Source of the DNA: Marinilabiliales bacterium
Lineage (GTDB): Bacteria; Bacteroidota; Bacteroidia; Bacteroidales; F082
DNA length: 57,027 nucleotides
Direction of reading: 5' to 3'
NCBI GenBank assembly: GCA_002869365.1
Contig: PKTA01000166.1
Location: forward strand, 1 to 57,027
The notes under the pieces were generated by a model that did not search any database, was not told the DNA's origin, and saw only the letters and a list, made by a program, of their open reading frames with translations. Numbering within the stretch: the first letter of the stretch is position 1; every line of letters starts with the position of its first letter. Shown here one piece after another: positions 9,932 to 18,118 of this stretch. Both the position numbers and the translations under genes were made by a program.

Positions 9932-10099
9932 AATGAAATAGTTATTAATGAATACTATATCAATCCTTAAATTGTATATGCAAATAACTATAGTAAGAGG
10001 TGCTATAAAAAATTAAATCAACGTTTGGGTTTATTTTATCAACGAATGGAAATAATTTAAGGTAGAAGAGTAAGTATAATAAGAATCAATAGTGTATAT

Positions 10100-10942
10100 T
10101 CAATCATTATAATTCATTCTATCCAAAAGCATTAATAATGGTATTGGCTTATCAGTTTGCAATATATCCGGATTTAGTTTTAATGCTTGTTTATTGCCAA
10201 TATCAGTTTTAGCTCCCCACATCATGACATAAATTCCCTTTTTATGGGCGTATTCTATAGTATCATAAGTTGTATTAACTGAGGCTCCAATTCCAAATAT
10301 CTGATTATCAACTGCATCGTTAACGTAAAATCCCACTAGAAAGCCTTTGTTTTTCAGGCCAAGATCTTTTGCCATTGTTAGAAAACCGAGATCGCCTTCA
10401 ATAAATACATTTCCCGACATTCCATATTTATTACAGATACGCTTTATCGCCAATAAAAAAGTCCTTCTATAGTCATTGTCATTAGTATGGTCGGCATCCA
10501 GTTTACAGTCGAAGGAAAAATAGTATTCTCGTAAATTCTCAATAGAAGAGAAAAGTTCTTCCACGGAAACAATTTTTACATCCGATTGGATTGCATTGTA
10601 ATTACAGTCGGCTATTTCATTCCAATTATAATCATATATTTTGCCTGAACATTTTGTTCTGTTATCCAGAATCTCGTTATGAAATATTACCAATACGCTA
10701 TCTTTAGTAATCTGAATATCCATTTCACTACCATCCGCTCCAATTTCGAGTACCGGCAGTATAGATTCCAAGGTGTTACCGGGATATTGAAAATGATCGC
10801 CCATTCCTCTATGTCCTAGTATCATTAAGGTATTATGATTAAGGTTTTTAATTCTATAATCCTCTTTCTTATCACAACTCACCAAAAAAGAAGTAATTAA
10901 TATTAATAAAAGATGACTGTATTTTAAGTATTTAGTCCACAT
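10100..10942 (-). CDS. Glycerophosphodiester phosphodiesterase family lipoprotein
   Basis: Protein of 280 residues with a lipoprotein signal (FLVSC, Cys about 23). A GDPD TIM-barrel follows: LGHRGMGD and NTLESI with the catalytic His and Arg, EMDIQITKDSVLVIFHNE with metal ligands and the second catalytic His, and a late MMWGAKT strand. The family cleaves glycerophosphodiesters to glycerol-3-phosphate and an alcohol. A lipid-anchored envelope location is likely. The start ATG directly follows the stop codon of the upstream barrel gene, so the two are co-translated. Confidence 0.85.
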   Translation of the reverse strand: MWTKYLKYSHLLLILITSFLVSCDKKEDYRIKNLNHNTLMILGHRGMGDHFQYPGNTLESILPVLEIGADGSEMDIQITKDSVLVIFHNEILDNRTKCSGKIYDYNWNEIADCNYNAIQSDVKIVSVEELFSSIENLREYYFSFDCKLDADHTNDNDYRRTFLLAIKRICNKYGMSGNVFIEGDLGFLTMAKDLGLKNKGFLVGFYVNDAVDNQIFGIGASVNTTYDTIEYAHKKGIYVMMWGAKTDIGNKQALKLNPDILQTDKPIPLLMLLDRMNYND

Positions 10943-11626
10943 CTATTTTTTATGTTTTTTATTTCCGAAGGCATAGCCCAACATAAGGTTGATTGTGGCC
11001 CAAGAAGAGTTGTTTGAACTTTTCCAAAAGGAATTCTCCGGATATAATTCCGATAAAGTATTATTTGAAGTGTTCGAATATATTTTAGTTAAAATTGAAA
11101 TATTTAAATCAATACTAATTCTGCCAAAGGCAATGTATTGTGCTCCTATTCCTCCACCAACATTAAATCTATATGTTGAGTTGTTTATTTTATCCAATCT
11201 GTCTGTAAGTGAATAATAAACTTCTTTTTTCATAAAATAATGGTAATAGTCGAGGTTAAGGTTTGTATAGATTTTTAAATTTATTTTTTTAAAAGGTTGT
11301 AAAACAAAGTATCTGACAGAAGGAATAATATGATACCCGCTAATTTGAACATCTTCCCTGGTAAAAGAAAAACCCTGATTTTCATCAAAATAGTCATGAT
11401 ATTTGGTAAATGAATAATCCTGAAACTTACCCAAATCAGTCATTAGGGTTATTGAAAAGTTTCTATTGATACTTCTTTGATATTCAATTCCGATCCACTT
11501 TTGATTTAAATTAGTAAATAATGGGGGTAGAGAAACAAGGTTAATTTGAATGATATTTTTTTTAAAAGAATTCAAACTATCATTTTGTCCATTTGTCATT
11601 AAAAATGAACTCATAATAATAATCAA
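10943..11626 (-). CDS. Small outer-membrane beta-barrel-like protein with doubtful start
   Basis: Predicted secreted protein with repeated amphipathic strands (IGIEYQRSINRNFSITL, RYFVLQPFKKINLKIY, GGGIGAQYIAFGRISI) ending in a typical terminal strand (MLGYAFGNKKHKK). The family is not recognised. The coordinates use a TTG start at 11626. That yields an odd signal peptide with no basic residues. In the same frame, 21 bases further upstream, the sequence reads ATC followed by KKSLTILIIIMSSFLMTNGQ, a textbook signal peptide except that ATC (11645-11647) sits where ATG is expected. The ATC would be 12 bases after the stop of the LytTR regulator. Either a rare initiator or start-codon loss is possible. 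Confidence 0.6.
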   Translation of the reverse strand: MIIIMSSFLMTNGQNDSLNSFKKNIIQINLVSLPPLFTNLNQKWIGIEYQRSINRNFSITLMTDLGKFQDYSFTKYHDYFDENQGFSFTREDVQISGYHIIPSVRYFVLQPFKKINLKIYTNLNLDYYHYFMKKEVYYSLTDRLDKINNSTYRFNVGGGIGAQYIAFGRISIDLNISILTKIYSNTSNNTLSELYPENSFWKSSNNSSWATINLMLGYAFGNKKHKK

Positions 11627-11659
11627 AATTGTTAGGCTCTTTTTGATATTTGTTAATTT

Positions 11660-12412
11660 TTATATCCCTAACTGCTCTTTTAGTCCTTTAATGCGCGATT
11701 TGCTAACATTGGCACTGCTGCCATCTTTAAGAATAACTGCATAAGTTTCTTTACCATATTTTTCAATTTTATTAATATGGTTGATATTGATAATATGAGA
11801 GCGATGAACTCGGGTAAACGTATCTTGTGGCAGGGCAGTTTCGAAATAGTTCATGGTTTCTTTTTTCAGGTATTTTCCTTTGGGAGTAATAATTTCTACA
11901 TAATCATCCTGAGCCACAAGTTGTATTATATCGGTAACATCAACTTTATCAATTTTATTACCTGTTTTAATGAACAGACTTTCAATAATTTCGGTATCCT
12001 CTTTTATTTTGTTACTTAGGGATTGGATATTTTCTGATTGCTGTTTGTTGTTTTTCAGCCTCATAAAAACTTTGTCGATGGCTTCTTTAAAACGTTGGCG
12101 TGAAAATGGTTTCATCAAATAGTCAACAGCGCTTAGTTCGAAGGCTTTTATGGCATACTGATCGAAGGCTGTTGTAAAAATAACTTCAGGCATTTCATCG
12201 ATAAGTTCCAGCATTTCGAAACCTGAAAGTTTTGGCATTTGAATATCAAGAAAAACCAGATCGGGTTTATTATTATTTATGGCTTTTACGCCTTTAAAAC
12301 CGTCTTCACATTCTTCAATAAGTTCCAGATTATCATAATCTTTTAAATAAGCCTTTACAAGATCTCTTGCAGGCTGCTCATCTTCAACTATTATAACTCT
12401 TAACTTGTCCAT
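11660..12412 (-). CDS. LytTR-family response regulator
   Basis: Regulator of 250 residues. The receiver has the acidic pair in VIIVEDEQPA, phospho-acceptor Asp in LVFLDIQMPKLSGFEML, and the Lys in YLMKPF. A LytTR DNA-binding domain follows from about 150 (DIIQLVAQDDYVEI, FTRVHRSHIININHI). ATG at 12412 is preferred over a TTG two codons upstream. It follows the LytS-like kinase gene by about 26 bp, and together with the LiaF-like gene it forms a three-gene sensor operon. LytTR regulators in Bacteroidota commonly control envelope functions. Confidence 0.92.
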   Translation of the reverse strand: MDKLRVIIVEDEQPARDLVKAYLKDYDNLELIEECEDGFKGVKAINNNKPDLVFLDIQMPKLSGFEMLELIDEMPEVIFTTAFDQYAIKAFELSAVDYLMKPFSRQRFKEAIDKVFMRLKNNKQQSENIQSLSNKIKEDTEIIESLFIKTGNKIDKVDVTDIIQLVAQDDYVEIITPKGKYLKKETMNYFETALPQDTFTRVHRSHIININHINKIEKYGKETYAVILKDGSSANVSKSRIKGLKEQLGI

Positions 12413-12438
12413 ATTCAAAGATAATAAATTTTTAATTT

Positions 12439-13503
12439 TTATTTAGTGGCTGCATGATCAATGGGAAATTTAAGTTTTGCTGTGAAAGTTAATTTTTCAG
12501 CAATTGTTTCTAGTAAATCCTGACGTTGATAGATTAATTGAAGTCGCTTTTTAATATTAGAAAGCCCAATTCCATTACCTGCTTTTTTAACTGCTTCAGG
12601 ATCGTAATCATTGCTAATTTCTATAAATACATAACCTTTTTGAATGCCACATTTTAGTTTTACAAGCACTTCTTCCGAACTATTATAAACGCCATGTTTA
12701 ATGGAATTTTCTATCAAAGGTTGTAAAATCATATTAGGGATTCTCATTTTTGAGCATTTATCAGAAACTTCTGACACGAAGTTAAGACGCTTACCAAACC
12801 TTACTTTTTCGATATCCAGATATCGGTTTAAATTATCTATTTCAGCCGCGAGGCTGGTTTGTTCATTTTTATCATGACTTAGGGAGTATCGAAGGAAATC
12901 GGAAAGTTTAATAACCATCTCCTGTGCTTTATCAGGATTTGTTATAGTAAGGGAACTAATTGAATTTAAACTATTAAATAAAAAGTGAGGATTTATCTGC
13001 GATTTAAGAGCTGTAAGTTCAGCTTCTTTTACAAGATTTTGAAGGTCGGATTCTACTTTTAGTTTTTCCTGCAAATCTTCATAATAAAGCATTACATAGT
13101 AAAACATTATGAAAAACATATAGAAGAAAATTCCGCTTATAACTCTCCATGGCAAGCTGTCGTTTAAGAACTGCAGATAAGATTTATCATCGCCATAAAG
13201 GCCTCTTAAAAGGAAATAGTTTATTAAAATCCAAATTACAATTACTACCAGGCCTGTAATTAAATGACTGATTATCAGGTCAAATGTTTTTTGTTTCTCT
13301 CTTAGGTTGAAACGTATTACAAACCAGAGATTATAGCCAATAATAGCAAATAAAAAATTAAATAAAGCAGAGTCGGCCAGAGAAATTGTACCTGGTATAT
13401 CATAGAAAAAATTAAGAATTATGGTATGGATTCCGAAGATTACGGTCCATACCATAAGGAATGATAGTAAGTATGATCTGTGCTTTGATATTGGATTCAG
13501 CAT
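12439..13503 (-). CDS. LytS/YehU-type sensor histidine kinase
   Basis: Kinase of 354 residues with four or so membrane helices in the first 150 residues, a short coiled linker (EDLQEKLKVESDLQNL) and the His_kinase motif INPHFLFNSLNS that carries the phospho-acceptor His. A HATPase domain follows with N-box LIENSIKHG and GNGIGLSNIKKRL. This is the standard membrane kinase for LytTR regulators and is encoded directly upstream of one. The LiaF-like gene ends 10 bp before its start, so all three are probably one transcript. Confidence 0.92.
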   Translation of the reverse strand: MLNPISKHRSYLLSFLMVWTVIFGIHTIILNFFYDIPGTISLADSALFNFLFAIIGYNLWFVIRFNLREKQKTFDLIISHLITGLVVIVIWILINYFLLRGLYGDDKSYLQFLNDSLPWRVISGIFFYMFFIMFYYVMLYYEDLQEKLKVESDLQNLVKEAELTALKSQINPHFLFNSLNSISSLTITNPDKAQEMVIKLSDFLRYSLSHDKNEQTSLAAEIDNLNRYLDIEKVRFGKRLNFVSEVSDKCSKMRIPNMILQPLIENSIKHGVYNSSEEVLVKLKCGIQKGYVFIEISNDYDPEAVKKAGNGIGLSNIKKRLQLIYQRQDLLETIAEKLTFTAKLKFPIDHAATK

Positions 13504-13513
13504 AGATATTTAT

Positions 13514-14248
13514 TTAGTAGTTTTTTACCTCAATTCCACCGAACATTGCAAATCCCTTAAGGACTAATGTTTTAGCCGGATCACCATCAGAAGGGCGAAT
13601 ACTTCTTTTATCACTAAATCCGCCGAACAATGAAAATACATCCGACTTTATTCGCCAGTCTTCAGGTATTATTAGTTTCGATCCTCCAAACATGGTGAAT
13701 AAATCGATAACGCATCCTTCGGGAGAAATGTCGGCGCTTTTTAAATCAAATTCAGAACCTCCAAAAATAGCAGTTATTCTTCCACCTTTAAAATTGTTCG
13801 ACTGTACTCTTTTGTTTCCTCCTCCAAGTATTGAAATATCATCCAGATAGTCCATGTCCATTTCACTTGTTTTACCCCCCGGGCCATCGAATGTGCGGGT
13901 TGAATGTCCGGAACTATGAATCCTTCTTCTGGTAAGTATAAGTGCTCCTACGCCAATTAAAACCAAAGGCCATAAAACCTGATTTAGTCTTATATTGTAA
14001 TGGAATATACTTGGTAACCAGAATAGTATTCCAAGACCAATTAGTACATATGCTGTGTTCTTTCTTTCAGGAGATGACAGCATAACAATTCCAATACCTA
14101 TCATCAATGTTTTCCATGAAAAAATATAATGACTGATATTGAAATATACCAAGTCAAAAGTATCGAAAAATAGTAATGCTCCGGCCACTATCAGCAGGCC
14201 CCCTGCGAGCATCTTTTTATCTAGGTGATTTTTATTATTATCTTCCAT
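13514..14248 (-). CDS. LiaF-like / DUF5668 membrane protein
   Basis: From the preferred ATG (MEDNNKNHLDKK) the protein is 244 residues. It has an N-terminal four-helix membrane region (LLIVAGALLFF, TLMIGIGIVML, YVLIGLGILFWLP, PLVLIGVGALIL). A C-terminal beta-helix-like domain follows with the repeated phrases GGNKR, IFGGSEFDLK, MFGGSKLIIP, LFGGFSDKR and MFGGIEVK. This is the architecture of LiaF and cell-wall-active antibiotic response proteins. It heads the LytS/LytTR operon and may set the activity of that sensor, as LiaF does for LiaS in Firmicutes; that analogy is inference. Confidence 0.8.
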   Translation of the reverse strand: MEDNNKNHLDKKMLAGGLLIVAGALLFFDTFDLVYFNISHYIFSWKTLMIGIGIVMLSSPERKNTAYVLIGLGILFWLPSIFHYNIRLNQVLWPLVLIGVGALILTRRRIHSSGHSTRTFDGPGGKTSEMDMDYLDDISILGGGNKRVQSNNFKGGRITAIFGGSEFDLKSADISPEGCVIDLFTMFGGSKLIIPEDWRIKSDVFSLFGGFSDKRSIRPSDGDPAKTLVLKGFAMFGGIEVKNY

Positions 14249-14365
14249 TGTTTTCTTATTAAAATTCAAGGGCAAAACTATCTTAATAAGCAACTAAAGT
14301 AAATAATAATTCGGTAAATGGGAGAATAATATCGGTGAAATGAGATTTAACTTATGATATATTAA

Positions 14366-16873
14366 TTATTCATGAAAATAAACTCGTTTTACACGGCGCG
14401 AAATGCGGCTTAGCAGTTCATAAGGAATAGTTTCTGCTTTCTTAGCTAATTCATCAACTGTGTGCTTCGCGTCGAACACTATAACGTCGTCACCTTCTGC
14501 TGCATTAATATTTTCCAGGTCGACCATACACATGTCCATACAAATATCACCTATGATGGTTGCCGGTTTGTCTTTAATCCAAAGTTCACCACCTTTATTA
14601 CTCAAATTTCTTGCAAGGCCGTCGGCATATCCAATTGAAACTACTCCTATTTTCATGTCCTTTTCAGCTATAAAACTTCTGTTATAACTAATCGATTCAC
14701 CTTTTTTTACGTGGTTTATTTTTGATATTATTGATTTTAAGCGAGTTGCATTGCTAATTTTGCCCTTGTCCTGAGTAGCCCCTGCAACACCATAAAGTCC
14801 GATACCCAATCTAACCATATCGAAATGTGCCTGTGGAAAGCGGCTTATTCCAGCCGTATTCAGTATATGTTTCAGCACTTTATGTGGGCTATTTCCAATA
14901 ATTGACTCTGCCATGCTGTTAAACTTTTCTATCTGTTGCCTGCTAAAATCGTCAAACTCACTTTTGTCGCTGGCTGCCATATGCGAAAATACCGATTGAA
15001 CATAAAGAAAAGGATTAGCATTTAATTTTTCAATTAATTCAGAAATTTCTTCCTCTCTGAAACCCAGTCTGTTCATGCCAGTTTCCAGTTTGATATGTAT
15101 TTTTACAGGTTTATTGCTGGGCAGTAAATTATCCTTTATCGTTTTTTCCAGAAGTTTCAAGGCCCTAAAACTAAATATCTCGGGTTCCAGATTATATTTA
15201 ATCATGGTGTCGAATGAATGTTCTTCGGGACTCATTACCATTATGGGCGTTTTTATGCCTGCTTTTCTGAGTTCAACTCCCTCGTCTGCATAGGCAACAC
15301 CCAGGTAATCAATGTTATGAAATTCCAAAAGATTGGCTATTTCAAATCCTCCACTACCATATGAAAATGCTTTAACCATTGCCATAATCTTGGTATCAGC
15401 ATTTAGTTTACTCCTAAAATAATTCAGGTTTTCAACTATGGCACCAAAGTTTATTTCCAAAACTGTTTCATGCAATTTTTGTTGCAGTTTCCTGCTTATG
15501 CGTTCGAATTCAAAAACCCTGGCTCCTTTTAAAAGAACAATCTGATTGGCGAAGGATGAGAAAGAAAAATTGGTAAGAAATTCATTGGTATTTTTATAAA
15601 AGATGGCATCATCATCAAATTTATCTGCCTGACGGGAAATATTACTACCTATGCCGATAAATCTATTAATGTTTTTATCATCGATGAGTTTTGCAACAGC
15701 GGTATAAAGTTCAACATCATTTTTCCTGCTTTGAAGAATATCAGATAAGATTACTACGGTTTTTCTACCACTTACTTCTGTATTACTCTGTTGTTTTAAA
15801 AAGTCGATTGCTATGCTAAGTGAGTTAAAATCAGAATTATATGAGTCGTTAATAATAATACAATTATTAGTACCCTCCTTTAGTTCAAGCCTCATGGCTA
15901 TGGGAGTTAAAGAAAGCATGCGATTGGCGATAATTGAGTTTTCGTAATTCATTAAAAGCATTAACGACCAGCAGTGAATAGCGTTTTCAATTGAAGCATC
16001 ATCAGCAAAAGGAATTGTAATTGAAATATTATTTCCTCGATAACGAGCATTTATAATCGATTGCTGTGCTTCTTTTTGGATTTGAGTAATCATCAAATCG
16101 CTGTCTTCCTGCTTTCCCCAAATAAAGCTGTCGACTTTTTTTAAAATTTCCGATTTAATAATAATTTCATGTATATCTTTTTGATCTGAACTAAAAATCA
16201 GGGTGTCAACATGTGTGAAGAGTTTTAGTTTCTCTCCAATTTTTTGTTTTTGGTTAATGAAATTTTCATCGTGAGCTTGACCGATATTAGTAAAAATTCC
16301 AATATTTGGTTTAATAATATTTTGCAGGTTTCTCATTTCTTCCGGCTCTGAAATTCCTGCTTCGAAGATTGCCAGTTCATTGGTTTTATCCATTTGCCAT
16401 ACAGAAAGTGGCACTCCAATCTGGGAGTTATAACTCTTCGGACTTCTTACTATCTTTTTATCCTTATAAAGGAGTTGGTATAGCCATTCTTTGATTACTG
16501 TTTTACCATTACTGCCTGTAATTCCAATTACCGGAATATCAAACTGTTGACGATGAGCAGCCGCCAGACTTTGGAGTGCTTCAGTAGTATCTTTTACAAC
16601 GAAAAATACAGCCTGTGTAAATTCTGATTTTATGTATTCTTTATTGGAAATTACAAAATAATGGAGGCCTTTATTATAAAGTTCGTTTATGTATTTATGC
16701 CCGTTATTACGTTTTGAAATTAATGCAAAAAAAAGGCAATTTGCCGGGTTAATAAGTCTGCGACTATCAATAAGTATATCCTTAATTTTAAGGGATTCAA
16801 CTGCTTCTGATGAAACTATTTCAGCCTTTAAAATTTCACTTATTTGTTTAGCCGTATATTCGTAATGAAACAT
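14366..16873 (-). CDS. murF-alr: Bifunctional MurF ligase / alanine racemase
   Basis: Fusion protein of 835 residues. The N-terminal half is MurF, which adds D-Ala-D-Ala to UDP-MurNAc-tripeptide; the ATP loop reads GITGSNGKT and the substrate-binding end is at about 1-460. The C-terminal half, from about 468, is alanine racemase. It has PLP-binding Lys501 in MVKAFSYGSGG, the SHMAASDK segment and the catalytic Tyr region of the C-terminal barrel (VSIGYADGLAR, ICMDMCMVDL). The fusion couples D-alanine production with its use in peptidoglycan and is characteristic of Bacteroidota. Its ATG shares one base with the pdxA stop (TAATG), so the two are coupled. No terminator is clear downstream. Confidence 0.96.
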   Translation of the reverse strand: MFHYEYTAKQISEILKAEIVSSEAVESLKIKDILIDSRRLINPANCLFFALISKRNNGHKYINELYNKGLHYFVISNKEYIKSEFTQAVFFVVKDTTEALQSLAAAHRQQFDIPVIGITGSNGKTVIKEWLYQLLYKDKKIVRSPKSYNSQIGVPLSVWQMDKTNELAIFEAGISEPEEMRNLQNIIKPNIGIFTNIGQAHDENFINQKQKIGEKLKLFTHVDTLIFSSDQKDIHEIIIKSEILKKVDSFIWGKQEDSDLMITQIQKEAQQSIINARYRGNNISITIPFADDASIENAIHCWSLMLLMNYENSIIANRMLSLTPIAMRLELKEGTNNCIIINDSYNSDFNSLSIAIDFLKQQSNTEVSGRKTVVILSDILQSRKNDVELYTAVAKLIDDKNINRFIGIGSNISRQADKFDDDAIFYKNTNEFLTNFSFSSFANQIVLLKGARVFEFERISRKLQQKLHETVLEINFGAIVENLNYFRSKLNADTKIMAMVKAFSYGSGGFEIANLLEFHNIDYLGVAYADEGVELRKAGIKTPIMVMSPEEHSFDTMIKYNLEPEIFSFRALKLLEKTIKDNLLPSNKPVKIHIKLETGMNRLGFREEEISELIEKLNANPFLYVQSVFSHMAASDKSEFDDFSRQQIEKFNSMAESIIGNSPHKVLKHILNTAGISRFPQAHFDMVRLGIGLYGVAGATQDKGKISNATRLKSIISKINHVKKGESISYNRSFIAEKDMKIGVVSIGYADGLARNLSNKGGELWIKDKPATIIGDICMDMCMVDLENINAAEGDDVIVFDAKHTVDELAKKAETIPYELLSRISRRVKRVYFHE

Positions 16874-17973
16874 TATTGTATTTTCCTGTCTTCTGTATTT
16901 CTATTATTCGGTTTTTTCTCGAATAATCCGAAAGGAAGAGGGTTTGAGTTCTCTTCGTCGTATTTTTTTCTTGCAATAAAAATATCTTTTGCAAGGTAAA
17001 TTGATTCTCTCATTGACATGGAAGAAGATGTTCCTGAACCGGCTATGTCGTAAGCAGTACCGTGTGCAGGGGAGGTACGAACAATTGGTAATCCAGCAGT
17101 AAAATTTACTCCACCATTTACAGCAATTGTTTTAAAGGGAGCAAGTCCCTTGTCATGATACATTGCCAGAACACCATCGTATTTTGCCAATTCCGTTGAT
17201 CCAAAAAAGCCGTCAGCGGCAAACGGACCGTATGCAAGTATTCCATTTTTTTTAGCCTTTATAAGCGCAGGTAAAATTATTCCCTCATCTTCGGTTCCCA
17301 GCAAACCCTTATCGCCTATGTGAGGATTTAGTCCCATAACTGCAATTTTTGGTCTTGGTATACCAAAATCTCTAATTAAGGAATTATGGAAAACTTCAAG
17401 TTTTGAAAGTATCAGTTCTTCATTTATGCTATTTGAAATTTCCTTTACGGGAATGTGACCTGTAACAGTTCCAACCCGAAGGTCGTTGTGAACCATTAGC
17501 ATAAGATAATTTTCAACTCCAAATTCGTTTGCCAAATACTCAGTATGCCCTGGGAATTTGAATTCCTCCGATTGTATATTTGCTTTGTTAAGAGGTGCAG
17601 TAACCAAAACATCAATTTTATTATCCTTAATATCCATAACAGCCTGTTCTAAAGCTTTAAATGCCATAGTGCCTGCCTCCTGAGTAGATTTGCCGGTTTC
17701 TATTTTAAACTCTTCGTTGGAAATATTTACGATATTTACTTTACGAACATATAATTCTGAGGCATTTTGAGTAACATTATAGTTGAAATCTTTCTGCTTT
17801 GTTAATTTGCGGTAGTAGGCTAATACTTTCGATAAACCATAAATAACCGGAATAAATAATTCAATTAGTCTGTTGTCATTTAGCGAATTAATAATCACTT
17901 CATAACCTACGCCATTAAAATCACCATGGGTGATTCCTACTTTAATATTGTTGTTTTCTTCTTTCTGATTCAT
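16873..17973 (-). CDS. pdxA: 4-hydroxythreonine-4-phosphate dehydrogenase
   Basis: Protein of 366 residues, slightly longer than E. coli PdxA (about 330). It catalyses NAD-dependent oxidation of 4-phosphohydroxy-L-threonine in the DXP-dependent pyridoxal phosphate pathway. Diagnostic segments are GITHGDFNGVGYEV at the N-terminus, TAPLNKANI, FPGHTEYLA with a zinc-binding His, GLNPHIGD, MYHDKGLAPFK with another metal ligand, and RTSPAHGTAYDIAG. It lies directly upstream of the PLP-dependent MurF-Alr fusion, so cofactor supply and a PLP enzyme share a transcript. Confidence 0.95.
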   Translation of the reverse strand: MNQKEENNNIKVGITHGDFNGVGYEVIINSLNDNRLIELFIPVIYGLSKVLAYYRKLTKQKDFNYNVTQNASELYVRKVNIVNISNEEFKIETGKSTQEAGTMAFKALEQAVMDIKDNKIDVLVTAPLNKANIQSEEFKFPGHTEYLANEFGVENYLMLMVHNDLRVGTVTGHIPVKEISNSINEELILSKLEVFHNSLIRDFGIPRPKIAVMGLNPHIGDKGLLGTEDEGIILPALIKAKKNGILAYGPFAADGFFGSTELAKYDGVLAMYHDKGLAPFKTIAVNGGVNFTAGLPIVRTSPAHGTAYDIAGSGTSSSMSMRESIYLAKDIFIARKKYDEENSNPLPFGLFEKKPNNRNTEDRKIQ

Positions 17974-18085
17974 TATGCAAAATTATTATCTGCAAATGTA
18001 AGGATTTTGCACTTAAGTGTTTTTTATATTATTAAACTTAGAGAAATTTAATTTGGCAATTTGTGATTACCATAAGTAGATGCCA

Positions 18086-18118
18086 GATGTAAAAAAACCT
18101 AGTTGTAATCAATTACAA
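18086..18118 (-). terminator. Probable terminator of the hybrid kinase gene
   Basis: The last codons of the kinase form the inverted repeat TTGTAAT-CA-ATTACAA (18103-18118). On the minus strand it is followed by CTAGG and seven T residues (18091-18097). The stem is AT-only apart from two pairs, so efficiency is uncertain. The leader of pdxA continues from 18086 to 17974. Confidence 0.4.

Noticed and set aside
14366..16873. MurF-Alr fusion as a novelty
   Set aside because: This bifunctional form is common in Bacteroidota, so it supports taxonomy rather than being unusual.
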